From Gentiana macrophylla (Eukaryota; Streptophyta; Magnoliopsida; Gentianales; Gentianaceae): a stretch of DNA of 64,000 nt. The stretch lies in assembly GCA_026214975.1 (NCBI GenBank), contig CM047817.1:60854407-60918406 (forward strand). The letters are read 5' to 3'. Both the position numbers and the translations under genes were made by a program. The stretch's first letter is position 1. Each line of letters opens with the position of its first letter. Below the pieces are notes generated by a model that worked only from the letters and a program-made list of their open reading frames with translations, ran no database searches and was not told the DNA's origin. This document shows positions 22,813 through 33,209 of the stretch, in pieces.

Positions 22813-24619
22813 TGATCGGGTGGTCAATCAGGTTATAATATACTTGACCACCATAAACCGATACTAGCAAGAGGACTAGGCCCATCGTAGTATAGCTATA
22901 GTGAATCAAGGTCGATCCCACAGGGAACCAATTGTGGATCATCTTATATACAAACAATTAATTAAACATGTCAAGGACATAGAGGCGGTCTACGACCAAC
23001 ATAGGACAAGAAAAGTAAAGACACGACTCGACACAACGTAATTAACCTCCCCAATTATAGTCTTTATCGTTTGGACCTAGATAATTTATATAATAAATCG
23101 AACTTATTAAGCTGTCAATCCGTTTGTATCTATCTTAGATTGGCTACGGGAGTCATCCTCTTTAACTTGACTTAGCACCGGTAGTCACTAGATCTTTGTG
23201 GTATTGTTACGTGACTTCGCCTTTTGGTGCCTCCATCTCATATAACTCACACGCTATTTACGACTCTAAGGATGCCGATATTAATCGTACACCTCGCTCA
23301 GGCAACATTCCGTGGTTAGGCGTACTTCCTAAACGATCGCATCAGTCTCTGTCCTATTAACAATTACCTGCACGGTTTCATGTTAATCTACGATTTACGT
23401 ATAACTAGGTGAGCTCAATTCCCAAATACAAAACCTACCTAGATCTCGCTGAAAGTCCCGGAAGATCATTCATGAGCCAACCTAGGAGCCCTATATTGGT
23501 ATTTCCTAATCATACGCTAATTAAAGCAGACGAGCAACGAGGCGTAGCCATACCTACCGAGATGATAAATTCTATTAAGTTAACCTAACCATAAAGACGT
23601 GGCTATTTAACAGATAGCGAGGGCTCGGGTCGACCGAGCATAGAGATTTCGGTCGACCGAATGATTCCATTCGGTCACTCAAACGATTTCATCCCCAGAT
23701 TACATCCTAGAATATATTTCTCAGCGTTTCATCATACAGAACAGATTAAACAGTAACTCGTAAAGAAATCATATAAACTACTTAGATACACATTAATTAA
23801 ACCAAGCAGATTCATGAATAGAAACTAAGTGTATGACGTAGGTTATGGGATCCCCATAGACAAGGTGTCGCCACATCCCTAACGTCATAGCCTAGATCTA
23901 CATCGTCTAGCTATGATCAATCAACTCAAACGATAAAGCATAATTGGGAGGGATTAATTACTTGAAAGAAAGAAACAGAAAATAAAGGCTTACATATTGC
24001 GCCCTTAAATTTTCTGGAAACCTTCAATCTAATTATGCTACATTGTATCAAAATATCAAAATAGAATTGTATGGTATTAGTGAATGAATATGAATATGAA
24101 TTACAATTTCTAAGTCGCTTATATAGGAGTTTTTGCCGACTTAGGGTGATTCTAGAAGATAAACACGATTAAAGCGAAAACCGACCCAAACCCGAGGCTC
24201 GGTCAACCGAGAGGTGACACTCGGTCGATCAAGCATCGGCTCGGTCGACCGAACCTAAACTTGGCATATTTAACACGTTTTCTTCGTCTATCTTGTTCCC
24301 CACTCCACGCTTGCATGTTGATCTCGATTTCTCTAATTTATCTCTTGATTAATGCTCCGATTTTCTTCCTTATTATCTTGAGATCTTTTGATTGAATGAC
24401 ATTTATCCTCCCGATTTGTTGTGATCTACAAAATAAACATTTATCGCACAATAAATCGGCGTTTAATAATGAAAACGGCTAAATACCAATTTACATAATA
24501 TAAATCACATAACATTAAATAATAAATATAAACAAGTGATTTAATATGAAATATATATTATTAATCTCGATTTAAGGTCAATGTTGATGACATTTACGGG
24601 TATAATTTGACCGTCATCA
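22813..24619 (-). repeat. Inner Gypsy 3' LTR (left)
   Basis: Begins TGATCGGGTGGTCAATCA and ends TTTGACCGTCATCA on the plus strand. It carries the U5 block (22887-22919), a TATATAAG box on the minus strand (about 24125-24118), and palindromes built on TCGGTCGACCGA (23648-23661, 24241-24252, with variants at 23623 and 24198). Confidence 0.9.
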
Positions 24620-24640
24620 ACTACCCCCCACTTAGACTTT
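24620..24640 (-). other. Polypurine tract of inner Gypsy
   Basis: On the minus strand CTAAGTGGGGGGTAGT lies directly before the 3' LTR start TGATGACGG. It would prime plus-strand cDNA. Just upstream is GTTCGGGACGATCAAAG, a motif shared with the tract of Gypsy-C at about 53910-53944. Confidence 0.8.
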
Positions 24641-27600
24641 GATCGTCCCGAACAAAGCATCAATAAGTCATTTCCCAAGACAACATTTTCTATGGTCAAA
24701 TCATACTTACACAAGAAGCTCAAGTCAACTCATACTAGTCATGCTCATAAGATATCCATTATTCACTACTGACTATGAATCGAAGTGATGTGTGCATGTG
24801 CATTTAGTTTTATATATTCGGGGCAAGATTAGAGTTTAAGCAGACTTCGAAATCTCAACCTACCAACCTCAAAGATTCATATTTCTCAAGCCTTTAAATT
24901 TTTGAAGCACTAGAGCAATAAGCAAGAGCGTATCTATATGGTTTTGGACTTGGAGACCGAGTACTACTCAAAGCCTCTTAAAGAGTTGAATATTCTTTTC
25001 ATATCTTCATATTTTTCAAATACTACAAATCTCAAGGAAGAAAACTTTTCGAGTATCCCCTATCTTAGATCATGTATAGCATCGAATATTACCACAAGCG
25101 CGCGGGGCTACTTTGGTAATGTTACTTACAAGCCCAAAGATGTTTTAACGCATTGTCAAACACAGTACGCCTCAAGCTTATTACTCCACTTTTGTGGCTA
25201 AAATATAAGAATGCATCAGCCAATAAGTATCGACACTAAGTCTACATAACCAATCATCTATGCAATGTACACATAATTTCTTCAGTTATTATGATTTGCG
25301 CGGTATACTCGATTCACAGATTGAGTAATTGAATAATAAATAACTACTCGCAAAAACGGGCATGAATATCCTTAAATTTACTTAACATAAGTATAAAATG
25401 ATCACGTACTCATGAAACTTGGTTTATTTCCTATAAATTCTTAGCTAGGAACTCACAATTCTAAGGGTACGAGATACCTAATATGGTATTTATTCAATTT
25501 TTTCAATTTTGTGCCGTTTCATTCAATTTTCAATTATAACATAACATGGCTAAGTCTCCTACCCCCCACTTAAACATGGCATTGTCCTCAATGACAAAAA
25601 TAAATGAGAATTGAAGAAAAGACTTAGCTCTGAAACGGCTCTCAAGTAAAGGAACAATGTCGAGTAAATGTCAAGATGTTGTGGAGAAGCAAGTGAAAAC
25701 TCAGATAAGGCACAAACTCCACTTAAACCGTTAATAACACCATGTCTATGGAAGTTCTAAAATAATGTGGCAAGAATGAGGTATAAATACCTAAAAGCAG
25801 CTTTTAAGCCACTTTATTTTATACAACCAATGACAAGTGGAAACCAAAAAGAAAAATACTAAATAGAAAGAAAATAAACAAGCAACTAAAGATGGTGGTC
25901 TTCATCTATAGCCTCCACCGCCTAAATATTCTTAAATCCGAGTGAGAAGACAAAGATCAAAAAGCATTACCCGACGTGGGAAAACACGAGGTTGACTAGA
26001 TCAACCTTGTATGAAATGTAGTAAAAGAGACACTTCGTAAGGTATAACAGATACAATGTGACCGATTGGCTAAAGATAAAATCAAATACTTAACGAGAAA
26101 CTTCTAAACTTGCATTGGATATCAACAACTTAGGAGATGTAGCTACTCCTCAAAATTACTAATAACCCAATGTATCACGCAAAAGTCATAACCGTCACCA
26201 ACAAGGTCGGATCGGTGAGATAGTTCAGAACAAAACTTATCATCTATAAATGCCGGAATAGACGGAAAAAATGTGAAATTTAAAACTCCCGGTAGAAAGA
26301 TAAGTTGTACTTTGATCGAACCAAAAACTCTTAAAATCTAGCTAGGGTCAGAGCTACACTTACCCCAACTAGTATCATGAAAATCAAAATGATAAAAGAT
26401 AATCATTAAAGCTTAGCAATATTTCGAATTCCGCAACACAAAGGTATTTTGTAAACAAAATGGAGGTTGAGAGTATGATGGGTTTAGAAAAAGATACACA
26501 TAAGGTTGGGAAGAAAAGATAAAGGGTGGGTAAGAAATTGTGTTTATGGGTGGGTTGAAAATGGTTCTGCATTGAGATTGGGTGGGAGAGTAAAGCAGAT
26601 GGAAAGAAAGAGAGGCGATGAAAGAATGGTTAGAAATGTGAACTGTGTAAGGTGATTGGTGAGAGAATCGAAAAAGGTTGAAGGGTGAAAAGGTATAAAT
26701 GAAAGGATAAGGGTGGTTGCAGAATAAATTGCGCACCACTTTGGATTTTCACTTGGATCACCATTTTAAAAGATTTTGGAAGTTGACCAAAATTGTTCTT
26801 GTTCGCACCAATCATTCTCTGTTACATTTTCAGTAATTCTCAAGCTCTCTTAATGCTTCCATCTTAAGATTGATTGCTAAATTTCCTTTTCTTTAGCAAT
26901 TTCTTGACTCTCCTACGGAACTCTATTTCACGTGGCCTATATTGAGTAAAAAAGTTTTGCACATCCTTAGCCCAATGGCCATCGGAACACGGCAAAATAA
27001 AAAACCTCAACATATGTCACGTTACTTTTATTTGACTCAAAGAAAACAGAAAACCTAAAATCCTAAAAAGAAATCCTAAGGGTTTTAAAGAAGTAGTTAC
27101 GAGTTTAAAGTCCTCACTCGACGCTCCAAAAAAAAATTATCCTTGTCGGGCTTATCATTCTTGGATCGCTGGACTTTGACCCTCCGAGCACTATTAGAGG
27201 TGGCTTGTCGCTTTGCGGATTAATACCCTTCCTTGGTTGTGAGACCTAGAAACGACATTTATCCATACCATTTATACAAAGCCCTTACCTCGGCTCTCGT
27301 TTTAGGAATTAGTGAATTCTAAGAAACTCGGTTAAAATTACGGTTACTAATTACGGTTTTGGCCTTGACAATAAGAAAGAATGAATCAAAGTACTCGAAT
27401 AAGGTCGGTTATGTAGGCAAGCCTACGCTGCCTTATTCGTTGGAACATATGTGATGATTCAGGCCAATCCGTCAAGATAAGCCCCGTTTAGCCCAAAGGC
27501 TTATCGGCTATGCTAAGTCTTGTTGAACTATTTGTAGAACGCATCACACGTGGAGGGAGTTGATTGAGCCGAAGCTCGCTTGAACTCGCCACCAAGGTTA

Positions 27601-28620
27601 AACCATTTCGAACCTATGTACAAAGATTCTTCGATTTCTAAATTGTCACCCAAAGCGTAATCTCGTTTTTGTTTAAGGTGGGTTCACCGAGAAGCCATCG
27701 CCATAAACATCAACGAAAACAAAAGATGGTGTTCTCTTAAAACTCAACGCCTTCTTTAGATTGTGAATGCTTAAACTACACAATTTGTTGCTCCCATGGC
27801 GAGTAGGCAATTTCATGCATAGGACCACGAGATTTTAACAGTAACTACGAGGAACTCTTTATTCACTGCTTCCTTTCAACGACTACATGCTTCCCTACAC
27901 CCTCTAGATGAGACAGATATGGGCTAAACCTTCGACACTAATAAAATTAATCTTACAAACCAACTCCGGGCTAAGATTCATTCTAAGGTTCATGTATAAA
28001 GCCAACTTATGCTCAAAAACCAAAAGGTAGTAAAACATAAGAAAAAAAAAGGGTATACCTTGCCTTCAACATTGTACCACGAAGAATTTAAGCCTTAAAA
28101 TATATATTTTTTTCGAGCCATCTTGGTGCTTTAATGGTATTGCTTCCATCGCTTTCCCATCGTAGAGTAGTAATTCCGCATGTTCTTCGGGTTATTTTCT
28201 CGCTACTTGAAAAATTATTGACTTGGATTATTGCTTCCCTGGTTTCGCAAATGTAAGAAAAACAAAGCAGATCGTAGATCGATTTTAACATGGTTTCCCA
28301 TGTCGCTATCGACTCACGGATTAAACATACTGAGGATAAAGCAGACACGCCGAAATTCCGCACTCGAAAAAAACACAAATAAGAAACCTTGTAAACAGAA
28401 CAAAACAAAACAAAACAAAAATTATAAACTCTCGGTCGACCGAATGAGGTCTCTCGGCCTCAACCGAATAGAATGTTTTTTTTTATTTTTTATTTATAGA
28501 ATCTGGAATTTTCGAGATGAGCGAGACAACCGTAGGACTCAAAAACGTAAAACCGACTTCTAAAGCAGTAAAACTTGACATGAATAAGAAAATTATTTAT
28601 ATATAAAATTGACCGTTGGC
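24641..28620 (-). other. Non-coding interior of inner Gypsy
   Basis: About 4 kb without a supported gene. A second polypurine-like tract, ATTGAGGACAATG plus TTTAAGTGGGGGG on the minus strand, lies at 25601-25560. One TCGGTCGACCGA palindrome (28432-28443) matches those of the LTRs. Short frames at 24938, 26384-26815 and 28088-28563 show no family motifs and are treated as chance. Confidence 0.75.
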
Positions 28621-28636
28621 TCCCGCAACGGCGCCA
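28621..28636 (-). other. Inner Gypsy primer-binding site, tRNA-Asp type
   Basis: On the minus strand TGGCGCCGTTGCGGGA follows the LTR after a short spacer. Plant tRNA-Asp would predict TGGCGCCGTTGCCGGGGA, so one C and one G are missing. Compare the full match in Gypsy-C at 49567. Confidence 0.8.
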
Positions 28637-28642
28637 AAAACT

Positions 28643-30455
28643 TGATCGGGTGGTCAATCAGTTATAATATACTTGACCACCATAAACCAATACTAGCAAG
28701 AGGACTAGGCCCATCGTAGTATAGCTATAGTGAATCAAGGTCGATCCCACAGGGAACCAATTGTGGATCATCTTATATACAAACAATTAATTAAACATGT
28801 CAAGGACATAGAGGCGGTCTACGACCAACATAGGACAAGAAAAGTAAAGACACGACTCGACACAACGTAATTAACCTCCCCAATTATAGTCTTTATCGTT
28901 TGGACCTAGATAATTTATATAATAAATCGAACTTATTAATCGTCAATCCGTTTGTATCTATCTTAGATTGGCTACGGGAGTCATCCTCTTTAACTTGACT
29001 TAGCACCGGTAGTCACTAGATCACCTGTGTGGTATTGTTACGTGACTCGCCTTTTGGTGCCTCCATCTCATATAACTCACACGCTATTACGACTCTAAGG
29101 ATGCCGATATTAATCGTGACACCTCGTCTAGGCAACATTCCCGTGGTTAGCGCATTTCCTAAACGATCGCATCGATCTCGCCCTATTAACAATTACCGTG
29201 ACGGTTTCATGTTAATCTACGATTTACGATAACTAGGTGAGCTCAATTCCCAAATACAAAACCTACCTAGATCTCATTTGAAAGTCCCGGAAGATCATTC
29301 ATGAGCCAACCTAGAGCCCTATATTGGTATTTCCTAATCATACGCTAATTAAAACAGACGAGCAACGTAGCCGTAGCCATACCTAATGAGATGATAAATT
29401 CTATTAAGTTAACCTAACCATAAAGACGTGGCTATTTAACAGATGATTGAGGGGCTCGGTCGACCGAGCATAGACACTCGGTCGACTAATCGAATGATTC
29501 CATTCGGTCACTCAAACGATTTCATCCCAGATTACATCCTAGAATATATTTTCGGCGTTTCATCATACGTAATGATTAAACAAGAACTCGTAAAGAAATC
29601 ATATAAACTACTTAGATACACATTAATTAAACCAAGCAGATTCATGAATAGAAACTAAGTGTATGACGAGGTTATGGGATCCCCATAGACAAGGTGTCGC
29701 CACATCCCTAACGTCATAGCCTAGATCTACATCGTCTAGCTATGATCAATCAACTCAAACGATAAAGCATAATTGGGAGGGATTAATTACTTGAAAGAAA
29801 GAAAGAAATGAAAATAAAGGCTTACATATTGCAGCCCTTTAAATTGTCGGAAACCTTCAATCTAATTATGCTACATTGTATCAAAATATCAAAATAGAAT
29901 TGTATGGTATTAGTGAATGAATATGAATATGAATTACAATTTCTCAAGTGCCGCTTATATAGGAGTTTTTGCCGACTTAGGGTGATTTAGAAGATAAACA
30001 CGATTAAAGCCGAAAACCGACCCAAACCCGAGGCTCGGTCAACCGAGAGGTGACACTCGGTCGATCAAGCATCGAGCCTCGGTCGACCGAACCTAAACTT
30101 GGCATATTTAACACGTTTTCTTCGTCTATCTTGTTCCCCACTCCACGCTTGCATGTTGATCGATTTTTCTAATTTATCTCTTGATTAATGCTCCGATTTT
30201 CTTCCTTATTATCTTGAGATCTTTTGATTGAATGACATTTATCCTCCCGATTTGTTGTGATCTACAAAATAAACATTTATCACACAATAAATCGGCGTTT
30301 AATAATGAAAACGGCTAAATACCAATTTACATAATATAAATCACATAACATTAAATAATAAATATAAACAAGTGATTTAATATGAAATATATATTATTAA
30401 TCTCGATTTAAGGTCAATGTTGATGACATTTACGGGTATAATTTGACCGTCATCA
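28643..30455 (-). repeat. Inner Gypsy 5' LTR (right)
   Basis: Near-copy of 22813-24619 with the same ends. Differences are clustered and odd: many CAG/CTG triplets of the left copy read as CG, ATG or CAAG here (for example around 29170-29200, 29270 and 29560). U5 block at 28716-28748; a perfect 16-bp palindrome GCTCGGTCGACCGAGC at 29454-29469; another TCGGTCGACCGA at 30079-30090; TATA box near 29955-29962. Confidence 0.9.
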
Positions 30456-30682
30456 ATATTACATCAATTAACGAAATTCCAATGATTAATTAGACTTTTC
30501 GTAAGCGGCTAAAAAAGGAAATGTCCCAAACATTTTGAGACGGAGGGAGTAAATTATATTTTATAAATCACAAAACATTAAATAATCCATATAAACATGT
30601 GATTTAATATAAAATACATATTATTAATCTCGATTTAAGGTCAACGTTGATGACTTTTACGGGTATAATTTGACCGTCATCA

Positions 30683-30991
30683 ATAACCAATATCAACGGT
30701 CCGGATAAGACGGTCACACCATAAAGTGTTCTGGACGCATTAATGGTGGTTTAATCAATAGACCCCATACTTTGATTTAGTTCACCACGGACTAACATTT
30801 CAAGTGTATCACCATAAACTCAATTCTCATGTGTGACACACACTAAGTTATATGGCTACATATGATACGACTTGGGGTTTTCAGCAGTGTATTAAAAATA
30901 AGCACAAAGTAAATAATAAGATGAAATAAAATCTTTCATTTATTAAATAAAAACAACTACATAAATTCTCTTTCGAGCACTACACCTAACA
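30683..30991 (-). repeat. Copia 5' LTR (right), second part
   Basis: Resumes with the target copy ATAAC (30683-30687), then CAATATCAACGGTCCGG, collinear with 13415-13725. It ends CACCTAACA at 30991, followed by the target duplication ATTTT. Confidence 0.9.
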
Positions 30992-32960
30992 ATTTTCTCT
31001 ACTGAACTCTCTGAATCACTTTGGTTTGCATTGGCGTGCGCCATACCCTCATTGGTGGGCGCCAATGTGACATGTTCGTCCTCAAATCACTAGCTCTTGG
31101 GTTTCAAAAGTCTCGGGACTTTCACCTATTCTTCATCTTCTTTCTCCACTTGAATATATCCATCACGCTGCAAGAAATCATCAACAATCTCCTCTTCTTC
31201 TTCACGCAATTCTTTTTCTTCATCCATGTCATGCAAATCATTCTCAACTTCGTTTACCACTTGGTTGGCATAGAATTCTCTATTTCCACAAATTCTTCCA
31301 CTACGGGTTATAATTGCATTCACTCCCCTTGGGTTTCTTTCGGTATTGCTTGGAAATCCACCTGGTGGTCTACTAGCATTCCTCTCACATTCCCTACTCA
31401 AGTGCTCTTCCATGTTTCGTACGGATGCTTCTATGTTTTTCATTTCATGACCACTCATTAAAATCCTTAAGGTGCCAACATCTTTTATCACCGTACATAT
31501 AGAAGTCATCATTGTTTGCATATTCGCGGCTTGAGTTGATACAACACCCATAAGATTTTCCATCAACTTCTCCAGACTTTCTTCCTTTTCCATAGATGAG
31601 CTCGAAGTTGTGTAATGGGGATGTTTTGTGTGGGACGTTGTTGGTAAGAGTGTGTAGGCGGTAGTAATTGTTGGAATGAAGCATGGCCTTAAAAATTTTG
31701 ATTTGTGCATTGGTGTTGAAGGAGTTCTTTTGTTGAGGTGTAAAAGATGACGATCATTGTTTGTTTGTGTGTAGGGGCCAATGATGAGTAGGAAAATCTC
31801 TTTGCAAAGTATTGTACGCATTAGAGTAGGTGTTGTTTAAAGCTCGGTGTTGTTGCATAAAGCTCACTTCTTTATTGGAACATTCACTGGATTCCATCAT
31901 CTCCAATGGTGCATTGTCATCATTCATAATTTCATCACTACTCACGTCATTAGATTTGTTGCCCTCCAAAATTTTATTTCCCTTTATCTCATCAACCTTC
32001 TTGCTAAGAGAAGCCAATTGAGCTAACACTTCCGATTGAGTGGTGGATTCTGTCACAAAAGCAACTTTCCTTGTACTTGAACCGGTTTCCCACATTCGGT
32101 TATTTTTCACATTCTTCTTAATGGCATCATACACATCTTGTGCCACACTCATCATCTACGAACCATTGCATGCTTGACCAACGTTCGCACGTGATTCTTT
32201 TCTAAGCCTCCGACAAAAGAATTGAATTTGCATATCCAAGGGATAACCATGATCGGGACAAGCTCTCAACAACCTCTTGAATCTTTCTCACGCAACTCCA
32301 ACTGATTCACTCTCACCTTGATTAAAGCTAGCAATCACAACTTTAAATTCCAAATTCTGGCCCGGAGTAAAGTATTGCTTCAAAAACTCATTTTGGATTT
32401 CCTTCCAACTTGTCAAAGAATGGTGAAGAAATGACATAACCCAATCCTTAGCTTTTCCATCCAACGAGAATGGAAACATTGACATCCTTGTCAACTCTCT
32501 ATTAGCACCTTGAGTTTTGGCCGTATTGCATAATTCTTCAAAGTTGATGTGGATCTTCATCATCACGTCCATGAAATTGAGCCCTTATTCCAACCAATCC
32601 AAAAAGATGAGCTTTAACCTCAAAATTGTTTGCACCCACATTTGGTAAAAGAATTGGATTGTTGGTTTCATTTCTTCTCATTGCTTGATCACAAATGGGT
32701 CTTAAATTTGAGGGGTTGTTGTTGTTCCGGTTATTTTGGTTCAGGTTTTTGTTGTTTCGGTTGTTGGGATTTTGGGGGTTAAGAATATGGAGGTTTGGGT
32801 TTTGTTCATTGTTTTGGGAATTCTCATGTTCTTGCCCACCTTGTGCATTCCCAAGAGTCTCATCCATTTCTACTTCTTGAGTAGACGATCCTTGGGAGGA
32901 TTCTCCACTAAGTTCCAAACCACAACGAGCTTGACCAACTTTATTCTCAGCTATTCATTC
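30992..32960 (-). pseudogene. Athila-like gag
   Basis: Read leftwards: MELSGESSQGSS at 32918, an Asn-rich linker, then ICDQAMRRNETNNPILLPNVG, the usual start of Athila capsid. After a frameshift near 32560 follows LTRMSMFPFSLDGKAKDWV...SWKEIQNEFLKQYFTP. Then comes VYDAIKKNVKNNRMWETGSS (about 32120-32065) and an acidic tail (about 31200-31126). At least three frame changes and stops (about 32287 and 32156) make it defective. The homologous gag of Gypsy-C lies at 49900-51693. The coding repeat continues into 10790-11955 on the far side of the copia element. Confidence 0.85.
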
Positions 32961-33189
32961 CTTAATTTAAGTGTTGATATCCGGAATGAGAGGAGTAAGT
33001 GGTGCTTTGCCACATCGAGTCTTGGTCATCCACTACAAGAGAGAAACAACAAGAACACAATAAAATAACACTTGTTAACTTACCAAAGAGATAAGCACCA
33101 AAGAAATAAATAGAAATGAGATTAGAAAAGTTTGACCTATTCTCGAATTTTTTTAAGCTAATACAAGTATTAACCATTACACAAATCCT

Positions 33190-33203
33190 CGGCAACGGCG
33201 CCA
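33190..33203 (-). other. Athila-like primer-binding site, tRNA-Asp type
   Basis: TGGCGCCGTTGCCG on the minus strand, six bases from the LTR end, matches the 3' end of plant tRNA-Asp for 14 bases. Confidence 0.85.
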
Positions 33204-33209
33204 AAAACT

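Larger units (their letters stand above)
22813..30455 (-). mobile_element. Inner Gypsy element, complete but without ORFs
   Basis: Two similar LTRs (22813-24619 and 28643-30455), a tRNA-Asp-type PBS and polypurine tracts are all present, flanked by ATATT on both sides. The 4 kb between them encodes no recognisable gag or pol; only short random frames occur. It is therefore a large non-autonomous derivative (LARD-like) that would depend on a related element's proteins. It is the youngest insertion in its nest. Confidence 0.9.
22667..30549. mobile_element. Stowaway-like MITE, interrupted
   Basis: The left end CTCCCTCCGTCTCAAAATG (22667) and the right end CATTTTGAGACGGAGGGAG (to 30549) are inverted copies flanked by TA on each side. 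This is the signature of Tc1/mariner-derived Stowaway MITEs. Without the inserted element (22813-30460) it is about 235 bp long, normal for the class, and has no coding capacity. The inner arms (GCTTACGAAAAGTCTAATTA and its inverse) extend the hairpin. Confidence 0.88.
21076..30682 (-). repeat. Solo Gypsy LTR, interrupted by a MITE
   Basis: Left part 21076-22666 and right part 30550-30682 align with the LTRs at 22813-24619 and 28643-30455. Both share the ACTTGACCACCATAAACC start region, the GTAGTATAG...GGTCGATCCC block (21151-21183) and the GGTATAATTTGACCGTCATCA end. No internal region is present, so it is a solo LTR left by recombination. Flanks are ATAAC on both sides. Its two ends are inverted copies of each other (TGATGACG / CGTCATCA). 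Confidence 0.85.
11956..30991 (-). mobile_element. Ty1/copia element (Tork/Angela-like?), minus strand
   Basis: LTRs at 11956-13725 (3') and 19565-30991 (5', interrupted) flank gag, protease, integrase, reverse transcriptase and RNase H in copia order. Both outer ends are flanked by ATTTT (11951-11955 and 30992-30996), a 5-bp target duplication that joins the two halves of the Athila-like element. LTR ends are TGTTAGGTG and ATCCTGCA or ATCCAGCA on the element strand. The lineage name is a guess from LTR and gag style. Several in-frame stops make the element defective. Confidence 0.9.

Noticed and set aside
26384..28563. Several 60-110-codon frames in the inner Gypsy interior, on both strands
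   Set aside because: No retroelement motif, no consistent strand, and length expected by chance in AT-rich DNA.
31021..31461. Plus-strand frame with hydrophobic stretches
   Set aside because: It is the shadow of the Athila-like gag on the minus strand and has no family motif.
32695..33068. Two plus-strand frames rich in F, L and W that could pass as membrane proteins
   Set aside because: They are the reverse of the Asn-rich gag linker (AAC/AAT repeats), which gives Leu/Val/Phe by complement.
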